Source of the DNA: Microcella flavibacter
Lineage (GTDB): Bacteria > Actinomycetota > Actinomycetes > Actinomycetales > Microbacteriaceae
Assembly: GCF_012530535.1 (NCBI RefSeq)
Contig: NZ_CP051299.1
Coordinates: forward strand, 992,001 to 1,056,000
Reading direction: 5' to 3'
Length of the DNA: 64,000 bases
Below are positions 37,153 to 46,085 of this stretch, piece after piece. Position 1 is the first letter of the stretch. Every line of letters starts with the position of its first letter. A model generated the notes under the pieces. The model was not told the DNA's origin. It saw only the letters and a list, made by a program, of their open reading frames with translations, and ran no database searches. The position numbers and the translations under genes are program-made.

Positions 37153-37158
37153 TCTAGC
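37153..37158 (+). repeat. Right target-site duplication of the IS481 element
   Basis: TCTAGC, identical to 36085-36090. Confidence 0.85.
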
Positions 37159-37208
37159 GCGCGCTCACCCGCGGCCCGCGCGCGCACGTTGTGGGCCGGA
37201 GACGCCGA

Positions 37209-37239
37209 ACGGGCCGGTCACTCGCGTGATCCGGCCCGT
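37209..37239. terminator. Terminator after dps, probably bidirectional
   Basis: ACGGGCCGG (37209-37217) pairs with CCGGCCCGT (37231-37239). CAC/GTG and a bulged T extend the stem around a TCGC loop. It lies 37 bp past the dps stop. Before the IS insertion it would also have ended the convergent amidohydrolase transcript, now about 1 kb away. Confidence 0.6.
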
Positions 37240-37276
37240 CCGGGGTGGTGCTGCGCTGCGTCTCGCGCGGCTCGCG

Positions 37277-37762
37277 CTACTTCGCGATGTGCGAGAAGAG
37301 GAACCAGCGGTCCTTCTCGAGGTCGGCGGTGATGGCGATCGCGAGGTCCTGGCTGACGGCGTCGATCTCCTCGAGCCCCTCGATCGCGGCGCGAAGGGTG
37401 ACGAGCGCCGCGTCGATGCCGGCGATGACGTCGGCGATGAAGTCCTCCGACTGGTTGAAGCCCGACCGGACGGCCGGCACGGAGGTCTTCGCGGCGATCG
37501 TGGCGGTGCGGGCGTCGAGCTCCTCGCCCATGGCCACGATGCGCTCGGCGGCGGTGTCGCCGTACTCGCGGGCGTGGTCGACGAGGGTGTCGAGCAGCTC
37601 GTGCACGCCGATGAAGTTCGGGCCGCGCACGTGCCAGTGGGCCTGCTTGCCCTCGAGCGCGAGCGCGTTGAGGTCGATGACGACGGGGGCGAGGTACTGC
37701 GCGACCCCGGTGGTCATCTCAGTGTCGGTGGTGGCTTCGGGAGCGGAGGAGATGTCGGTCAT
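37277..37762 (-). CDS. dps: Dps-family ferritin-like DNA-protection protein
   Basis: A dodecameric mini-ferritin of 161 residues that oxidises and stores iron and can shield DNA under stress. The ferroxidase site between subunits is visible: HWHVRGPNFIGVHELLDTLVDHAREYGDTAAERI, with His, His, Asp and Glu ligands. The conserved C-terminal Trp (DRWFLFSH) follows. The N-terminal tail of about 20 residues is acidic and lacks a Lys/Arg patch, so direct DNA binding is doubtful. The ATG at 37762 has an AAAGGA Shine-Dalgarno sequence; a possible -10 TACCGT lies about 35 bp upstream. It is monocistronic, with a terminator after it. Confidence 0.93.
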   Translation of the reverse strand: MTDISSAPEATTDTEMTTGVAQYLAPVVIDLNALALEGKQAHWHVRGPNFIGVHELLDTLVDHAREYGDTAAERIVAMGEELDARTATIAAKTSVPAVRSGFNQSEDFIADVIAGIDAALVTLRAAIEGLEEIDAVSQDLAIAITADLEKDRWFLFSHIAK

Positions 37763-37892
37763 GACGGTCCTTTCGTGGGGAGTCCGGTCGAGTGCCACGG
37801 TAGCCGCCGGGGCTGACATCGTGCAGGGAGCGTGCAGGGGGCTCTCAGCCGAGCGGCGCGCGCGATTCGCGGCCGGCGCGGGTCGCTGCCGG

Positions 37893-40800
37893 TCAGCGCA
37901 GGTCGGCGATGCGGCGCGCGACGGCGGTGAGGTTCTGCACACGCCGCTCGTACCGGGCGGCGACGGCGACGACGAGGATGCCGACGATGCCGAGCCAGAT
38001 CCACCAGTCGACGGCCGCGGCGGCGCGGCTCAGCAGCGGCCAGCTCTGCACGAGCGCGTGCACGAGCAGCACCGAGCCGCCGAGCACGAAGGGCGCCTGC
38101 AGCCGCTGCTGCAGCCCGCCGAGCATGACGCCGGCGCTGACGACGCCGAGGGCGACGATGCGCCAGGGCTCGGGCTCGTCGGCGATGGCGATGAGGCTCG
38201 GGCCGAGCAGCAGCAGGATGCCGAGGGCGAGCAGCGGCCAGCTGCTCGTGGCGGGCCGGCGGTCGAGCTCGAGCACGCCGATCGCGAGCGCCGCGAGCGC
38301 GACGGGGAGGGCGACGAGCTCGACCGGCGCGACGACCCCGGCGAGCCCGAGCGCGGCGGCGACGAGGCCGGCGAGCCCGAGCAGCACGCCCGCGACGGGG
38401 TCGCGCAGGGCCCCGCTCGTGCCGACGCGCACCGCGGCGGCGGCGCCGGCGAGCACGACGACGACGAGGAGGCCGCGCAGCTGCTCGTCGAGCGGTGCCG
38501 CCGGCGTCGCGACGAGGTCGGCGGTGAGCACGCCGCCGACGACGCCGAGGGCAGTGACGGAGACGCCCGCGAGCACGAGGGGCAGGGTCGGGATGCTCCG
38601 CTCGAGCCGCTCGGTGCGGGCGACGGCCGCGGCGAGCAGCGCGAGCGCGACGAGCGCGACCACCGCGGAGCGGATCGTCGGGGCGCCCGGCGCGATGCCG
38701 CTGAGCAGCCCGACCGGCAGCAGCGCGATGGCGAGGGCCGCGCCGATGAGCGGCGCCGTGCTGCGCGAGGGGGCGCCGCTGTCGGCGTCGCGCCGGGCGA
38801 GGGCGGCGGCGATGAGCAGCAGGGCGCCGGCGAGGGGCAGCGCGTAGCCCTCGGGGTCGGCGGCGTCCTCCTCGGCGAGCCCCGTCCAGAGGGAGGCGGT
38901 GCCGAGCGCCAGCGCGATCCACCCGAGGTGGCGGCGGCGGGAGGTCGAGCCGATGAGCCCGTCGCCGCTGAGCGCGACGATCAGGACGAGCACGGCGGAG
39001 AGCAGGAGGCCGAGGACGGCGGAGTCGCGGTCGAGGGCGAGGCCGAGCATCCCGAGGCCGATGGCGAGCGCCCCCGCGTCGATCGCCCCGCGGGTCATGC
39101 GGTGCTCGCCCGGTCGGCCGTCGGCCCGCGACGCGCGGCCGAGGGTCGCGAGGGCGAGGGCAGCGACGAGCAGCAGCGCGGCGAGGGCCGCGATCGGACC
39201 CCACAGCCGCACGCCGGCCACGGTATCGAACCCGGCGGAGGCGGCGATGCCGCGCAGGCCCACGATCACGAGGAGGACGACCGCCGGCCCGAGCAGCGCG
39301 GCGGCGGGGCGGCGCAGCTCGACGAGGCGGGTGCGCAGCACGACGAGCGCGACCGCGGCGATGGCGAGGAGGGCCGCGAGCCCGTCGGTGACGGCGACGC
39401 GCGCGTCGGCGTCGGCGTCGGCGAGCAGCAGGGCCCCGCCGATGCCGCCGACCGCGCCGAGGAGCGCGGCGGCCTTCCGCTCGGCGTCGTCGAGCCGGCC
39501 GAGCACCGCGCCGACGATCACGAGCGCCGCGAGGGCGAGCAGGACGCCCGCGTCGGTAGCCCCGATGCGGGCGCGGGCGAGGTCGTCGGCGAGGGCGGGC
39601 GCCGCGGCGAGGACGAGCACCACGGCGACCCCGAGCGCGCCGACGGTGGCGGCGCCGGGCGGGGTCGCGCGTCGGCCGAGCGCGATAGCGATCAGGGCGG
39701 TGGCGGTGCCGAGGATCCAGGCGGAGTCGAGCCGCGGGGCCACGACGAGCGCGGTGAGCGAGCCCCCGACCGCGAGGATGCCGAGGGCGACCAGCGCGGC
39801 CGAGCGGGACGCCCCGGGCTCGATCGCGCGGGCAGGGGCGACGGCGAAGGCCGCGCCGATCGCGAGCACCGCCGCGAGGGCGAGCACGAGCCACCACGCC
39901 CCGGCGAGGGGCACGGCCGCCACGACGAGGAGGGCCAGGGCGGGCGCGGTGAACGGCACGAGGGGGCGCAGCGGACCGCCGAGGCGGCCGCCGAGCGCGA
40001 TGAGAGCGAGGGTCGCCGCGGTGCCGCCGAGGGCGGCGAGGTCGGACTCGGTCGCGATCTGCACGATCGACCCGGGGCCGTCGAGCTCGGTGATGACGTT
40101 CTCCGCCGCCTCGAGGAGGGGGCGGACGGCGCTGAGGAGCGCCACCGTCGCGGCCGCGCCGGCGACCGTCGCGGCGGCGAGGAGCGCTCCGAGCCGCGCG
40201 ACGTCGCGGGCGCGGCCGGCGCGCGCGGGAATGAGCGAGAGCGCGACCGCGAGGGCGACGACCACGAGCAGCGACACCGCGGCCGTGGTCGGCCCGGGGT
40301 CGCTCTGCACGATGGTCGACGCCGCACCGGCGAGCAGTGCGAGGGTGCCGCCCGCGGCCGCCGTGCCGGCGACGGCGACTCCGATCACGGGCGGGCCCGG
40401 AAGACGCGCGGCACCGATCGCGTGCGCGCCGGCGACGAGCGCGAGCGCGGCGCCCGTGAGGAGGGGGAGCGGGCCGACCCCGTTCTCGCCGAGGCTGCCG
40501 CCGATGCCGGCGGCGAGGGCGAGGACCGCGCCGGGGGCGCCCGCCGCGAGGACGCTCAGCGCGACGACGGTGGCCGTCCGGGGCCGCTCGGGCGGGGCCA
40601 TGACGGGGTGCGCGAGGGCGGCGAGGACGGCGGCGAGCCCCGCGACGACGGCGACCGCGTCGACCTCGAGACGGGCGGCGTCGGCGATGTGCCCGGCGAC
40701 GAGCGCGGCACCGATCGGCAGGATGAGGGCGGCGCCGACGGCCGGGGAGGCGAGGGCGCCGAGACGCGACCACGCGACGGCGACGACCGCGATGACGAGC

Positions 40801-41609
40801 AGGGCGACGCCCCAGTACAGCGGCGCTTCGACCGCTCCGATGCCGCCCGGATCGTTCGCCCGCAGCGCCCACGCGTCGAGCACGAGGATGATCGTGCCGA
40901 GCACGGCGATGCCCTCGGCGGTCGCGGTGAGCCCGCGGCGGGAGAGCGCCGCGGCGGCGGCGAGCGTCGCGAGCGTGCCCGCCGCGATGATGAGCATGCG
41001 CACGGTCGAGCCGTAGACGAGGAAGGCGTAGGCCAGCCAGAAGATCGCGAAGATCGACAGCAGGCTGATGCCGACGACGAGGAGCGCGACCTGGATGCCG
41101 GAGCGGCCCGAGCGGCGCGGCGCGGCCGCGGCGGGTGCGGACCGCGGCGGGATGGTCGAGGCAGGCGGCGGTCCCGCGGGCGAATCGCCGACGGCCGCCG
41201 GCGCCCCGGCGGTCGGGAGCGCGGGAGCGGTGACCGGCGCGGCCACCGGCGCGGCGGCGTGCGCCGCCGCGGTCGGGGCGGGCACCGCGAGCGACTCGGC
41301 GGCGCGCGCGCGGCTCGCGACGTGGGCGTCGCGGCGCAGGCGGCCGATGAGGGCGCGGCGGGCATCCAGCAGGTCGGCGGTCTGCGCGGAGAGCGCCGCG
41401 AGCTCGGCCGCGTCGGGATGCCGCAGATCGAGCGAGCAGACGGTGCAGACGGCCGAGCGCAGCGGCGCGTGGCAGGCGGGGCAGGTCGTCACCGACCGCA
41501 GATCGCCGGGCCCGCGGGGGAAGTCGACGCGACCGGCCCACATCGCATCGTCGTCGGTCGCGCTGCGATCAGCGCTGCCGGGCACCGGGGTCGAGGGTGT
41601 CTCGCTCAT
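37893..41609 (-). CDS. Giant polytopic membrane protein with N-terminal zinc ribbon (SCO7629-like)
   Basis: A 1238-residue protein. Residues 40-62 form a four-Cys zinc ribbon (TTCPACHAPLRSAVCTVCSLD). A helical segment (LSAQTADLLDARRALIGRLRRD) and a Pro/Ala-rich linker follow. From about residue 170 to the end the sequence is an almost unbroken series of Ala/Leu/Val/Gly helices, roughly 35 or more, separated by short loops. It resembles the actinobacterial SCO7629-type membrane proteins of unknown function. The start at 41609 has TAGCGT 8 nt upstream and no Shine-Dalgarno sequence. It is divergent from the sigma-factor gene. A scaffold or sensor role is possible, but nothing in the sequence proves one. 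Confidence 0.8.
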   Translation of the reverse strand: MSETPSTPVPGSADRSATDDDAMWAGRVDFPRGPGDLRSVTTCPACHAPLRSAVCTVCSLDLRHPDAAELAALSAQTADLLDARRALIGRLRRDAHVASRARAAESLAVPAPTAAAHAAAPVAAPVTAPALPTAGAPAAVGDSPAGPPPASTIPPRSAPAAAAPRRSGRSGIQVALLVVGISLLSIFAIFWLAYAFLVYGSTVRMLIIAAGTLATLAAAAALSRRGLTATAEGIAVLGTIILVLDAWALRANDPGGIGAVEAPLYWGVALLVIAVVAVAWSRLGALASPAVGAALILPIGAALVAGHIADAARLEVDAVAVVAGLAAVLAALAHPVMAPPERPRTATVVALSVLAAGAPGAVLALAAGIGGSLGENGVGPLPLLTGAALALVAGAHAIGAARLPGPPVIGVAVAGTAAAGGTLALLAGAASTIVQSDPGPTTAAVSLLVVVALAVALSLIPARAGRARDVARLGALLAAATVAGAAATVALLSAVRPLLEAAENVITELDGPGSIVQIATESDLAALGGTAATLALIALGGRLGGPLRPLVPFTAPALALLVVAAVPLAGAWWLVLALAAVLAIGAAFAVAPARAIEPGASRSAALVALGILAVGGSLTALVVAPRLDSAWILGTATALIAIALGRRATPPGAATVGALGVAVVLVLAAAPALADDLARARIGATDAGVLLALAALVIVGAVLGRLDDAERKAAALLGAVGGIGGALLLADADADARVAVTDGLAALLAIAAVALVVLRTRLVELRRPAAALLGPAVVLLVIVGLRGIAASAGFDTVAGVRLWGPIAALAALLLVAALALATLGRASRADGRPGEHRMTRGAIDAGALAIGLGMLGLALDRDSAVLGLLLSAVLVLIVALSGDGLIGSTSRRRHLGWIALALGTASLWTGLAEEDAADPEGYALPLAGALLLIAAALARRDADSGAPSRSTAPLIGAALAIALLPVGLLSGIAPGAPTIRSAVVALVALALLAAAVARTERLERSIPTLPLVLAGVSVTALGVVGGVLTADLVATPAAPLDEQLRGLLVVVVLAGAAAAVRVGTSGALRDPVAGVLLGLAGLVAAALGLAGVVAPVELVALPVALAALAIGVLELDRRPATSSWPLLALGILLLLGPSLIAIADEPEPWRIVALGVVSAGVMLGGLQQRLQAPFVLGGSVLLVHALVQSWPLLSRAAAAVDWWIWLGIVGILVVAVAARYERRVQNLTAVARRIADLR

Positions 41610-41617
41610 CGCGGCAC

Positions 41618-41623
41618 ACGCTA
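41618..41623 (-). promoter_or_regulatory. -10 box of the giant membrane protein gene
   Basis: TAGCGT on the minus strand, 8 nt before the ATG at 41609, consistent with a leaderless or near-leaderless transcript. Confidence 0.4.
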
Positions 41624-41713
41624 TCGGCTGCGCGGCCGCGCCGGGCCTCCTGACGCGCATGGGCTGGGGACGACATGGCGCGCCGACTGACGGGGGAGGA
41701 GCGGCGAGCGCGC

Positions 41714-41719
41714 CATGAT
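41714..41719 (+). promoter_or_regulatory. Possible -10 box of the sigma-factor gene
   Basis: CATGAT, 6 nt before the ATG at 41726. It deviates from TANNNT in the first base, so support is weak; the spacing matches the leaderless pattern seen across the window. Confidence 0.3.
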
Positions 41720-41725
41720 GGGCGC

Positions 41726-42232
41726 ATGACCGAGCAGCGCGACGAGGCCCGGGCCTTCGCCGAGGCCTACACGCGATGCCTGCCCGCGGTCAGCGGCTAC
41801 CTGCGCCGTCGCGTCGACGGGACGGCCGTCGAGGATCTCGCCGCCGACGTCTTCGCCATCGCCTGGCGCAAGCGGGCCGCGGTCGCGCCCGGCGAGGAGC
41901 TGCCCTGGCTCTACCGCATCGCCTCCTACGTCGTCGCCAACCACCGCCGCCGCCTCGCGACGCGCGCATCCCTCGCGCACCTGCTCATCGCCCCCGACTC
42001 CGCGCCCGCCGCCGATGCCTTCGTCGACGACACCGAGCCGGCGCTCGCCGCGGCCTGGGCGGCGCTGCGCCCCCGCGACCGCGAGGTGCTCGCCCTGGCC
42101 GTGCTCGAGGGGATGCCCGTGGCCGAGATCGCCGTGGCCGCCGGCTCCACGCCCAATGCCGTCAGCATCCGCCTGCACCGGGCGAAGAAGGCGCTCGCGG
42201 CGGCCCTCGAGCGGGAGCGCACGGCCGAGTAG
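41726..42232 (+). CDS. ECF-type RNA polymerase sigma factor
   Basis: A sigma-70-like factor of 168 residues with regions 2 and 4 only. Region 2 is [40 protein letters not shown]... [18 protein letters not shown]. Region 4 is [50 protein letters not shown]. It should direct RNA polymerase to a small stress regulon. The next gene, 79 bp on, encodes a single-span membrane protein with a cytoplasmic N-terminus that looks like its anti-sigma partner. The ATG at 41726 was chosen over an upstream start because it begins directly at the conserved region and has a possible leaderless -10. Confidence 0.9.
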   Translation: MTEQRDEARAFAEAYTRCLPAVSGYLRRRVDGTAVEDLAADVFAIAWRKRAAVAPGEELPWLYRIASYVVANHRRRLATRASLAHLLIAPDSAPAADAFVDDTEPALAAAWAALRPRDREVLALAVLEGMPVAEIAVAAGSTPNAVSIRLHRAKKALAAALERERTAE

Positions 42233-42311
42233 CGCGCGGCCCGCGCCGGGCATCCCGAAGCGCTGTCGACGCGTCGTGAAAGATCGCGCCCGCCCGCGAC
42301 GTTCCCCCGGT

Positions 42312-43781
42312 ATGACCGCGCACGACGACACCCCCACCCCCGACCTCGACGCGCGCCTGCGCCGCTCGCTCGACCGCGCGGACGACGCGCCCGCCCTGCC
42401 GACCTCTGTGGTCGACGGCGCTGCCGACCGTCGCGCTCCGCGGCTCGTCAACCGCGGCCGCGTCGCCCAGGCCTCCGGCGGTGCGGTGCTCGCGCTCGCC
42501 GGCGCCACCGCCATCGCGCTCGTCGTCGTGCCGGCGACCATGCCGGGCGTCCCCGATGCGCCGCTCTTCACCGTCGCGGGCGGGGGAGCGGCCGGCCCCG
42601 AGGCCGCGACGCTCGGCGCCGCCGACGAGTCGCGCATCGCGCAGTGGATCGACTACACCTACCTCGCCGGCCCGGGCCTCGGCACCGATGCCGGCAGCGG
42701 CCGCGCCTACGCCGTCGAGCGCCCCGAGTCGGGCGAGCAGTCGCTGCGCGAGATCGCCGCCGCCGTCGGGCTCGAGGGCGAGCCGGCCGCGTCGTCCTCC
42801 TCCGATCCGAGCTTCCCCACGCTCCTCATCGGCGCCGAGGACGGCACGGCGGCCTCCCTCGTGCTCGGCGACTACGGAACGGGCGCCTGGTGGTTCTCCG
42901 ACCCCGACGCGAACCCCGTCTTCGCCCCGGACGAGCAGAACCCGCAGCCTGCCGGCTCCGTGCCGAGCGAGCAGGAGGCGCTCGAGGACGCGCTCGAGCT
43001 CTTCGCCGCGACCGGCCTCGACGTCGACGCCGACGACGTGCGCGTGCAGGGCGACGAGTGGCAGGTCACCGCGCTCGCCTCGCTCGAGGTCGACGGCGTG
43101 CGCACCGCCGTGGAGTGGGCGGCATCGTGGTCCTCGACGGGCGAGCTGGCCTGGGCATCCGGTCACACGGCGCAGCTCGTCGACCGCGGCGAGTACGGCA
43201 CCGTCTCGGCCGCCGACGCCGTCGACCGCCTGGCCGACGGCCGCTGGTTCGGCTCGGGCGGCCCCGACTACCAGGGCGGCGTGATGGCGCTCGCCGACAC
43301 CGCCGCGCGCGGCGTGCCCGAGGTCGCGCTCGAATCGACCGGGCCGGATGCTCCCGTCTCGTCGCCCGTCGACCCCACCGTGCCGGCCGAGCCAGACCCC
43401 GCGCCCTCCGTCATCCCCGACAACGAGCCGCAGCCCAAGCCCGACATGACGGTCGAGCCGCTGCCCGGCACCGAGCCGGCCCCCGTGCCGCTGCCCGAGC
43501 CGGAGCCGGAGCCGGAGCCGACCATCGAGCCGCTGCCCGAGCCCTTGCCGGAGCCGCTTCCGGAGCCCCTGCCCGAGCCGACGCCCGAGCAGGTGACGGT
43601 GACGCTCGAGGAGGCGGAGGCGACGATGCTGCTGGTGTGGGATGCCCAGGGCGACGCCTGGCTCGTACCGGGCTACGCGTACCTGCAGCCGGAGGGCTGG
43701 TACTCCACGGTCATCTCGCTCGAGGAGGGCGTCATCGCCCTGCCCGAGCCGGTCGAGGTGGAACTGTTCCGCGAGGAGTAG
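42312..43781 (+). CDS. Putative membrane-anchored anti-sigma factor with Pro-Glu repeat region
   Basis: A 489-residue protein. A short cytoplasmic N-terminus ([20 protein letters not shown], residues 11-30) is followed by one membrane helix near 57-78 ([20 protein letters not shown]). A long acidic extracellular part follows, including two similar lobes and, near residues 380-430, a stiff Pro-Glu repeat (PLPEP units). A terminal strand-rich piece ends the protein ([26 protein letters not shown]). Position behind the sigma factor and the topology suggest signal perception outside and sigma binding inside. No zinc anti-sigma HxxxCxxC motif is visible, so the assignment rests on context. Confidence 0.7.
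   Translation: MTAHDDTPTPDLDARLRRSLDRADDAPALPTSVVDGAADRRAPRLVNRGRVAQASGGAVLALAGATAIALVVVPATMPGVPDAPLFTVAGGGAAGPEAATLGAADESRIAQWIDYTYLAGPGLGTDAGSGRAYAVERPESGEQSLREIAAAVGLEGEPAASSSSDPSFPTLLIGAEDGTAASLVLGDYGTGAWWFSDPDANPVFAPDEQNPQPAGSVPSEQEALEDALELFAATGLDVDADDVRVQGDEWQVTALASLEVDGVRTAVEWAASWSSTGELAWASGHTAQLVDRGEYGTVSAADAVDRLADGRWFGSGGPDYQGGVMALADTAARGVPEVALESTGPDAPVSSPVDPTVPAEPDPAPSVIPDNEPQPKPDMTVEPLPGTEPAPVPLPEPEPEPEPTIEPLPEPLPEPLPEPLPEPTPEQVTVTLEEAEATMLLVWDAQGDAWLVPGYAYLQPEGWYSTVISLEEGVIALPEPVEVELFREE
43488..43590 (+). repeat. In-gene Pro-Glu repeats (PLPEP units)
   Basis: Tandem near-repeats encoding EPEPEP and four or more LPEP units. This is a rigid spacer of low complexity in the putative anti-sigma protein, not a mobile or CRISPR repeat. 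Confidence 0.7.
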
Positions 43782-43841
43782 TGCGTGCGTCGCGCGCGAG
43801 CGCACCGCGAGTCGCACCGATCCGGCGAGGACGGCTCATGG

Positions 43842-43847
43842 CACAGT
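43842..43847 (+). promoter_or_regulatory. Possible -10 box of the PH-domain gene
   Basis: CACAGT followed by 6 nt and the ATG at 43854. First base off consensus, spacing right for a leaderless start. Confidence 0.3.
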
Positions 43848-43853
43848 CCCAGC

Positions 43854-44231
43854 ATGGAAACCGCCCCGATGCTCACGTGGACCCTCCAGCAGGAGATCCC
43901 CATCCCGCCCGACGTCACCTCGCTGCTCGTCGACGGCGAGACCGCCGTCGCCTCGTTCAGCACCTTCCGCGACTCGGCGACCTTCACGACTCGTCGTCTG
44001 ATCGTTCGCGATGCGCAAGGCATCACCGGCAAGAAGGTGGAGATCTACTCGCTGCCGTACTCGATGATCAACATGTGGTCGTCGGAGAACGCGGGCCGCC
44101 TCGACTTCAACTCCGAGATCGAGCTCTGGACGCGCGCCGGCCACATCAAGATCAAGCTCGCAAAGGGTGCCGACGTCCGACGCATCGACTCGCTCATCGC
44201 CTGGGCGGTGCTCTCCGTCGCGAAGGCGTAG
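43854..44231 (+). CDS. Bacterial PH-domain protein (bPH family)
   Basis: A cytoplasmic protein of 125 residues that reads as a single pleckstrin-homology-like barrel of the bacterial YvbH type. Strands are DVTSLLVDGETAVASFSTFRDSATFTTRRLIVRDAQGITGKKVEIYSLPYSMINMWSSENA, then IELWTRAGHIKIKLAKGA. The final helix is DVRRIDSLIAWAVLSVAKA. The TFTTRRLIVRD and YSLPYSMI segments are conserved in the family. Such proteins are structural adaptors with unknown partners. I chose the ATG at 43854, which fits the domain; a longer start at 43785 adds a non-conserved basic stretch. Confidence 0.85.
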   Translation: METAPMLTWTLQQEIPIPPDVTSLLVDGETAVASFSTFRDSATFTTRRLIVRDAQGITGKKVEIYSLPYSMINMWSSENAGRLDFNSEIELWTRAGHIKIKLAKGADVRRIDSLIAWAVLSVAKA

Positions 44232-44319
44232 CCGCACGCGAGCGGCGCGACGATGTGAGGGGCGGCGGCGCAGCCGCCAGGCGTTCGCCGCAGAAGCGGC
44301 GGCGAAGCAGTGAGCAGAG

Positions 44320-44390
44320 AGGGGATGACGGGAATCGAACCCGCGTGATCAGTTTGGAAGACTGAGGCTCTACCATTGAGCTACATCCCC
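44320..44390 (-). tRNA. tRNA-Gly (anticodon UCC)
   Basis: A complete cloverleaf on the minus strand. The acceptor GGGGATG pairs with CATCCCC. The D arm is GCTC-AATGGTA-GAGC. The anticodon stem TCAGT/ACTGA encloses loop CTTCCAA, giving UCC. The T arm CGGG-TTCGATT-CCCG is intact. The discriminator is U and CCA is not encoded. It reads GGA glycine codons. It is oriented opposite to the following tRNA-Pro. Confidence 0.95.
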
Positions 44391-44474
44391 GCGAGGGCCG
44401 TTCCCGGCCCGTGCGAGACGCAAGCCTAACGCATCCCCGACGAGGCTCCCGGCGTCCGGAGGGCTCCGCTCGGC

Positions 44475-44480
44475 TAGACT
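44475..44480 (+). promoter_or_regulatory. -10 box of tRNA-Pro
   Basis: TAGACT, about 62 bp before the mature tRNA 5' end, leaving a 5' leader to be removed by RNase P. The gap between the two tRNAs (44391-44542) otherwise holds only a short CGAGG/CCTCG stem in this leader. Confidence 0.45.
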
Positions 44481-44542
44481 TGCCGAGGCCATTTTTCGGA
44501 CGACCTCGTCTTCCGTTGCTCTGGTCGACGGGTCGGCCTCTT

Positions 44543-44620
44543 CGGGGCGTAGCTCAGCTTGGCTAGAGCGCCCGCTTTGGGAGCGGGAGGTCGCAGGTTC
44601 AAATCCTGTCGCCCCGACCA
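44543..44620 (+). tRNA. tRNA-Pro (anticodon UGG)
   Basis: Acceptor CGGGGCG pairs with CGCCCCG, followed by A and an encoded CCA end. The D arm is GCTC-AGCTTGGCTA-GAGC. The anticodon stem CCCGC/GCGGG has loop TTTGGGA, giving UGG. The T arm is CAGG-TTCAAAT-CCTG. It decodes CCA and, by wobble, other proline codons. It sits 44 bp before trigger factor, a linkage seen in many actinobacteria. Confidence 0.96.
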
Positions 44621-44664
44621 CGATCCCCCCATGCCGCACGCCAACACACTCAGGAGAACCCCTT

Positions 44665-46020
44665 TTGGTCCAGTCCACGGTTGAGAAGCTGAGCCCCACC
44701 CGCGTCAAGATCGCCATCACGGTCACGCCGGAGGAGCTCAAGCCCAGCATCGAGCACGCGTACAAGCACATCGCCGAGTCGGTGAGCATCCCGGGCTTCC
44801 GCAAGGGCAAGGTGCCGCCGCCCATCGTCGACCAGCGCGTCGGCCGCGGCGAGGTGCTCAACCACGCCGTCAGCGAGGGCCTCGACGGCTTCTTCCGCGC
44901 CGCCGTGCAGGAGCAGAAGCTGCGCACCCTCGGCCGTCCCTCGGCCGACGTCACCGACTGGCCCAGCGAGAAGGACTTCTCGGGCGACCTGAAGATCGAG
45001 GTCGAGGTCGACGTTCGGCCCGAGTTCGACATCCCGAACTACGACGGCATCGAGCTCACCGTCGACACCGCCGAGGTCACCGACGAGGAGGTGCAGGCCG
45101 AGCTCGACCAGCTGCGCTCGCGCTTCGGCACCCTCATCACCGTCGACCGCCCCGCCGCGACCGGCGACTTCGTGCAGATCGACCTCACCGCGACCGTCGA
45201 GGGCAACACCGTCGACACCGCCAGCTCGATCTCGTACGAGGTCGGCTCGGGCGAGCTCATCGAGGGCATCGACGAGGCGCTCGACTCGCTCAGCGCCGGC
45301 GAGACCACCACCTTCGAGTCGGTTCTGCTCGGCGGCGACCACGAGGGCAAGACCGCCCAGATCGAGGTCACCGTGCTCTCCGTCAAGGAGCGCGAGCTGC
45401 CCGAGGCCGACGACGACTTCGCCCAGATCGCCAGCCAGTTCGACACCTTCGCCGAGCTGACCGACGACATCCGCGAGCAGGTCAAGCGCAACAAGGCCTT
45501 CGGTCAGGGCTCGCAGGCCCGCGACCTGCTGCTGGAGAAGCTGCTGGCCGAGGTCGAGATCCCCGTCCCCGACTCGCTCGTCGAGCAGGAGGTGCACCGC
45601 CACCTCGAGAACGAGAACCGCCTCGAGGACGACGTGCACCGCGCCGAGGTCACCGAGTCGACGAAGACCACCTTCACGAACCAGATCTTCCTCGACGCGC
45701 TCGCCGAGAAGGAGGAGGTCAAGGTCAGCCAGCAGGAGCTCACCCAGTACCTCATCCAGGGCGCCGCGCAGTACAACATGGAGCCGGGCGAGTTCATCAA
45801 GCTGCTCGACCAGAACGGCCAGATCCCGTCGATGGTCGGCGAGGTCGCCCGCTCGAAGGCGCTCTCGGTCGCCCTCAGCAAGGCGAAGGTCGTCGACGGC
45901 AACGGCGACGAGGTCGACCTCTCCGCCTTCACCGCCGCGGCCACCGAGCCCGTCACCGACGCCATCCCCGAGGAGGGCGACGAGGAGAGCCAAGACGACC
46001 ACGAGGGTCACAACCACTAG
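44665..46020 (+). CDS. tig: Trigger factor, ribosome-associated chaperone and prolyl isomerase
   Basis: Trigger factor of 451 residues. The N-terminal ribosome-binding domain includes the signature loop [24 protein letters not shown]. The FKBP-type prolyl isomerase domain lies near 160-240 ([44 protein letters not shown]). A helical C-terminal chaperone domain ends in an acidic His tail ([16 protein letters not shown]). It catches nascent chains at the exit tunnel. The start is TTG at 44665, preceded by AGGAGA at a good distance; no ATG fits. Together with clpP1P2 and clpX downstream it is part of the classical tig-clp neighbourhood, here broken up by other genes. Confidence 0.96.
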   Translation: MVQSTVEKLSPTRVKIAITVTPEELKPSIEHAYKHIAESVSIPGFRKGKVPPPIVDQRVGRGEVLNHAVSEGLDGFFRAAVQEQKLRTLGRPSADVTDWPSEKDFSGDLKIEVEVDVRPEFDIPNYDGIELTVDTAEVTDEEVQAELDQLRSRFGTLITVDRPAATGDFVQIDLTATVEGNTVDTASSISYEVGSGELIEGIDEALDSLSAGETTTFESVLLGGDHEGKTAQIEVTVLSVKERELPEADDDFAQIASQFDTFAELTDDIREQVKRNKAFGQGSQARDLLLEKLLAEVEIPVPDSLVEQEVHRHLENENRLEDDVHRAEVTESTKTTFTNQIFLDALAEKEEVKVSQQELTQYLIQGAAQYNMEPGEFIKLLDQNGQIPSMVGEVARSKALSVALSKAKVVDGNGDEVDLSAFTAAATEPVTDAIPEEGDEESQDDHEGHNH

Positions 46021-46039
46021 GCAGCACCCGCACGAAGCG

Positions 46040-46069
46040 AAGGGCCCGGCGCGCGAGCGCCGGGCCCTT
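46040..46069. terminator. Bidirectional terminator between tig and the acetyltransferase gene
   Basis: AAGGGCCCGGCGC (46040-46052) and GCGCCGGGCCCTT (46057-46069): a perfect 13-bp stem with a GCGA tetraloop between convergent genes. The terminal AA/TT gives short U-runs in both directions. Confidence 0.85.
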
Positions 46070-46085
46070 CCGCGTCCCCGCGGGG

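Noticed and set aside
37245-41690. A 1481-codon open frame on the plus strand opposite the giant membrane protein
   Set aside because: Its translation is dominated by Arg, Gly, Glu, Asp and Ala without any fold signal. It is the expected antisense of Ala/Leu-rich helices in very GC-rich DNA.
43488-43590. Tandem repeat that could suggest a CRISPR or satellite
   Set aside because: The repeat follows codon triplets and encodes PLPEP units within a continuous reading frame; spacers are absent.
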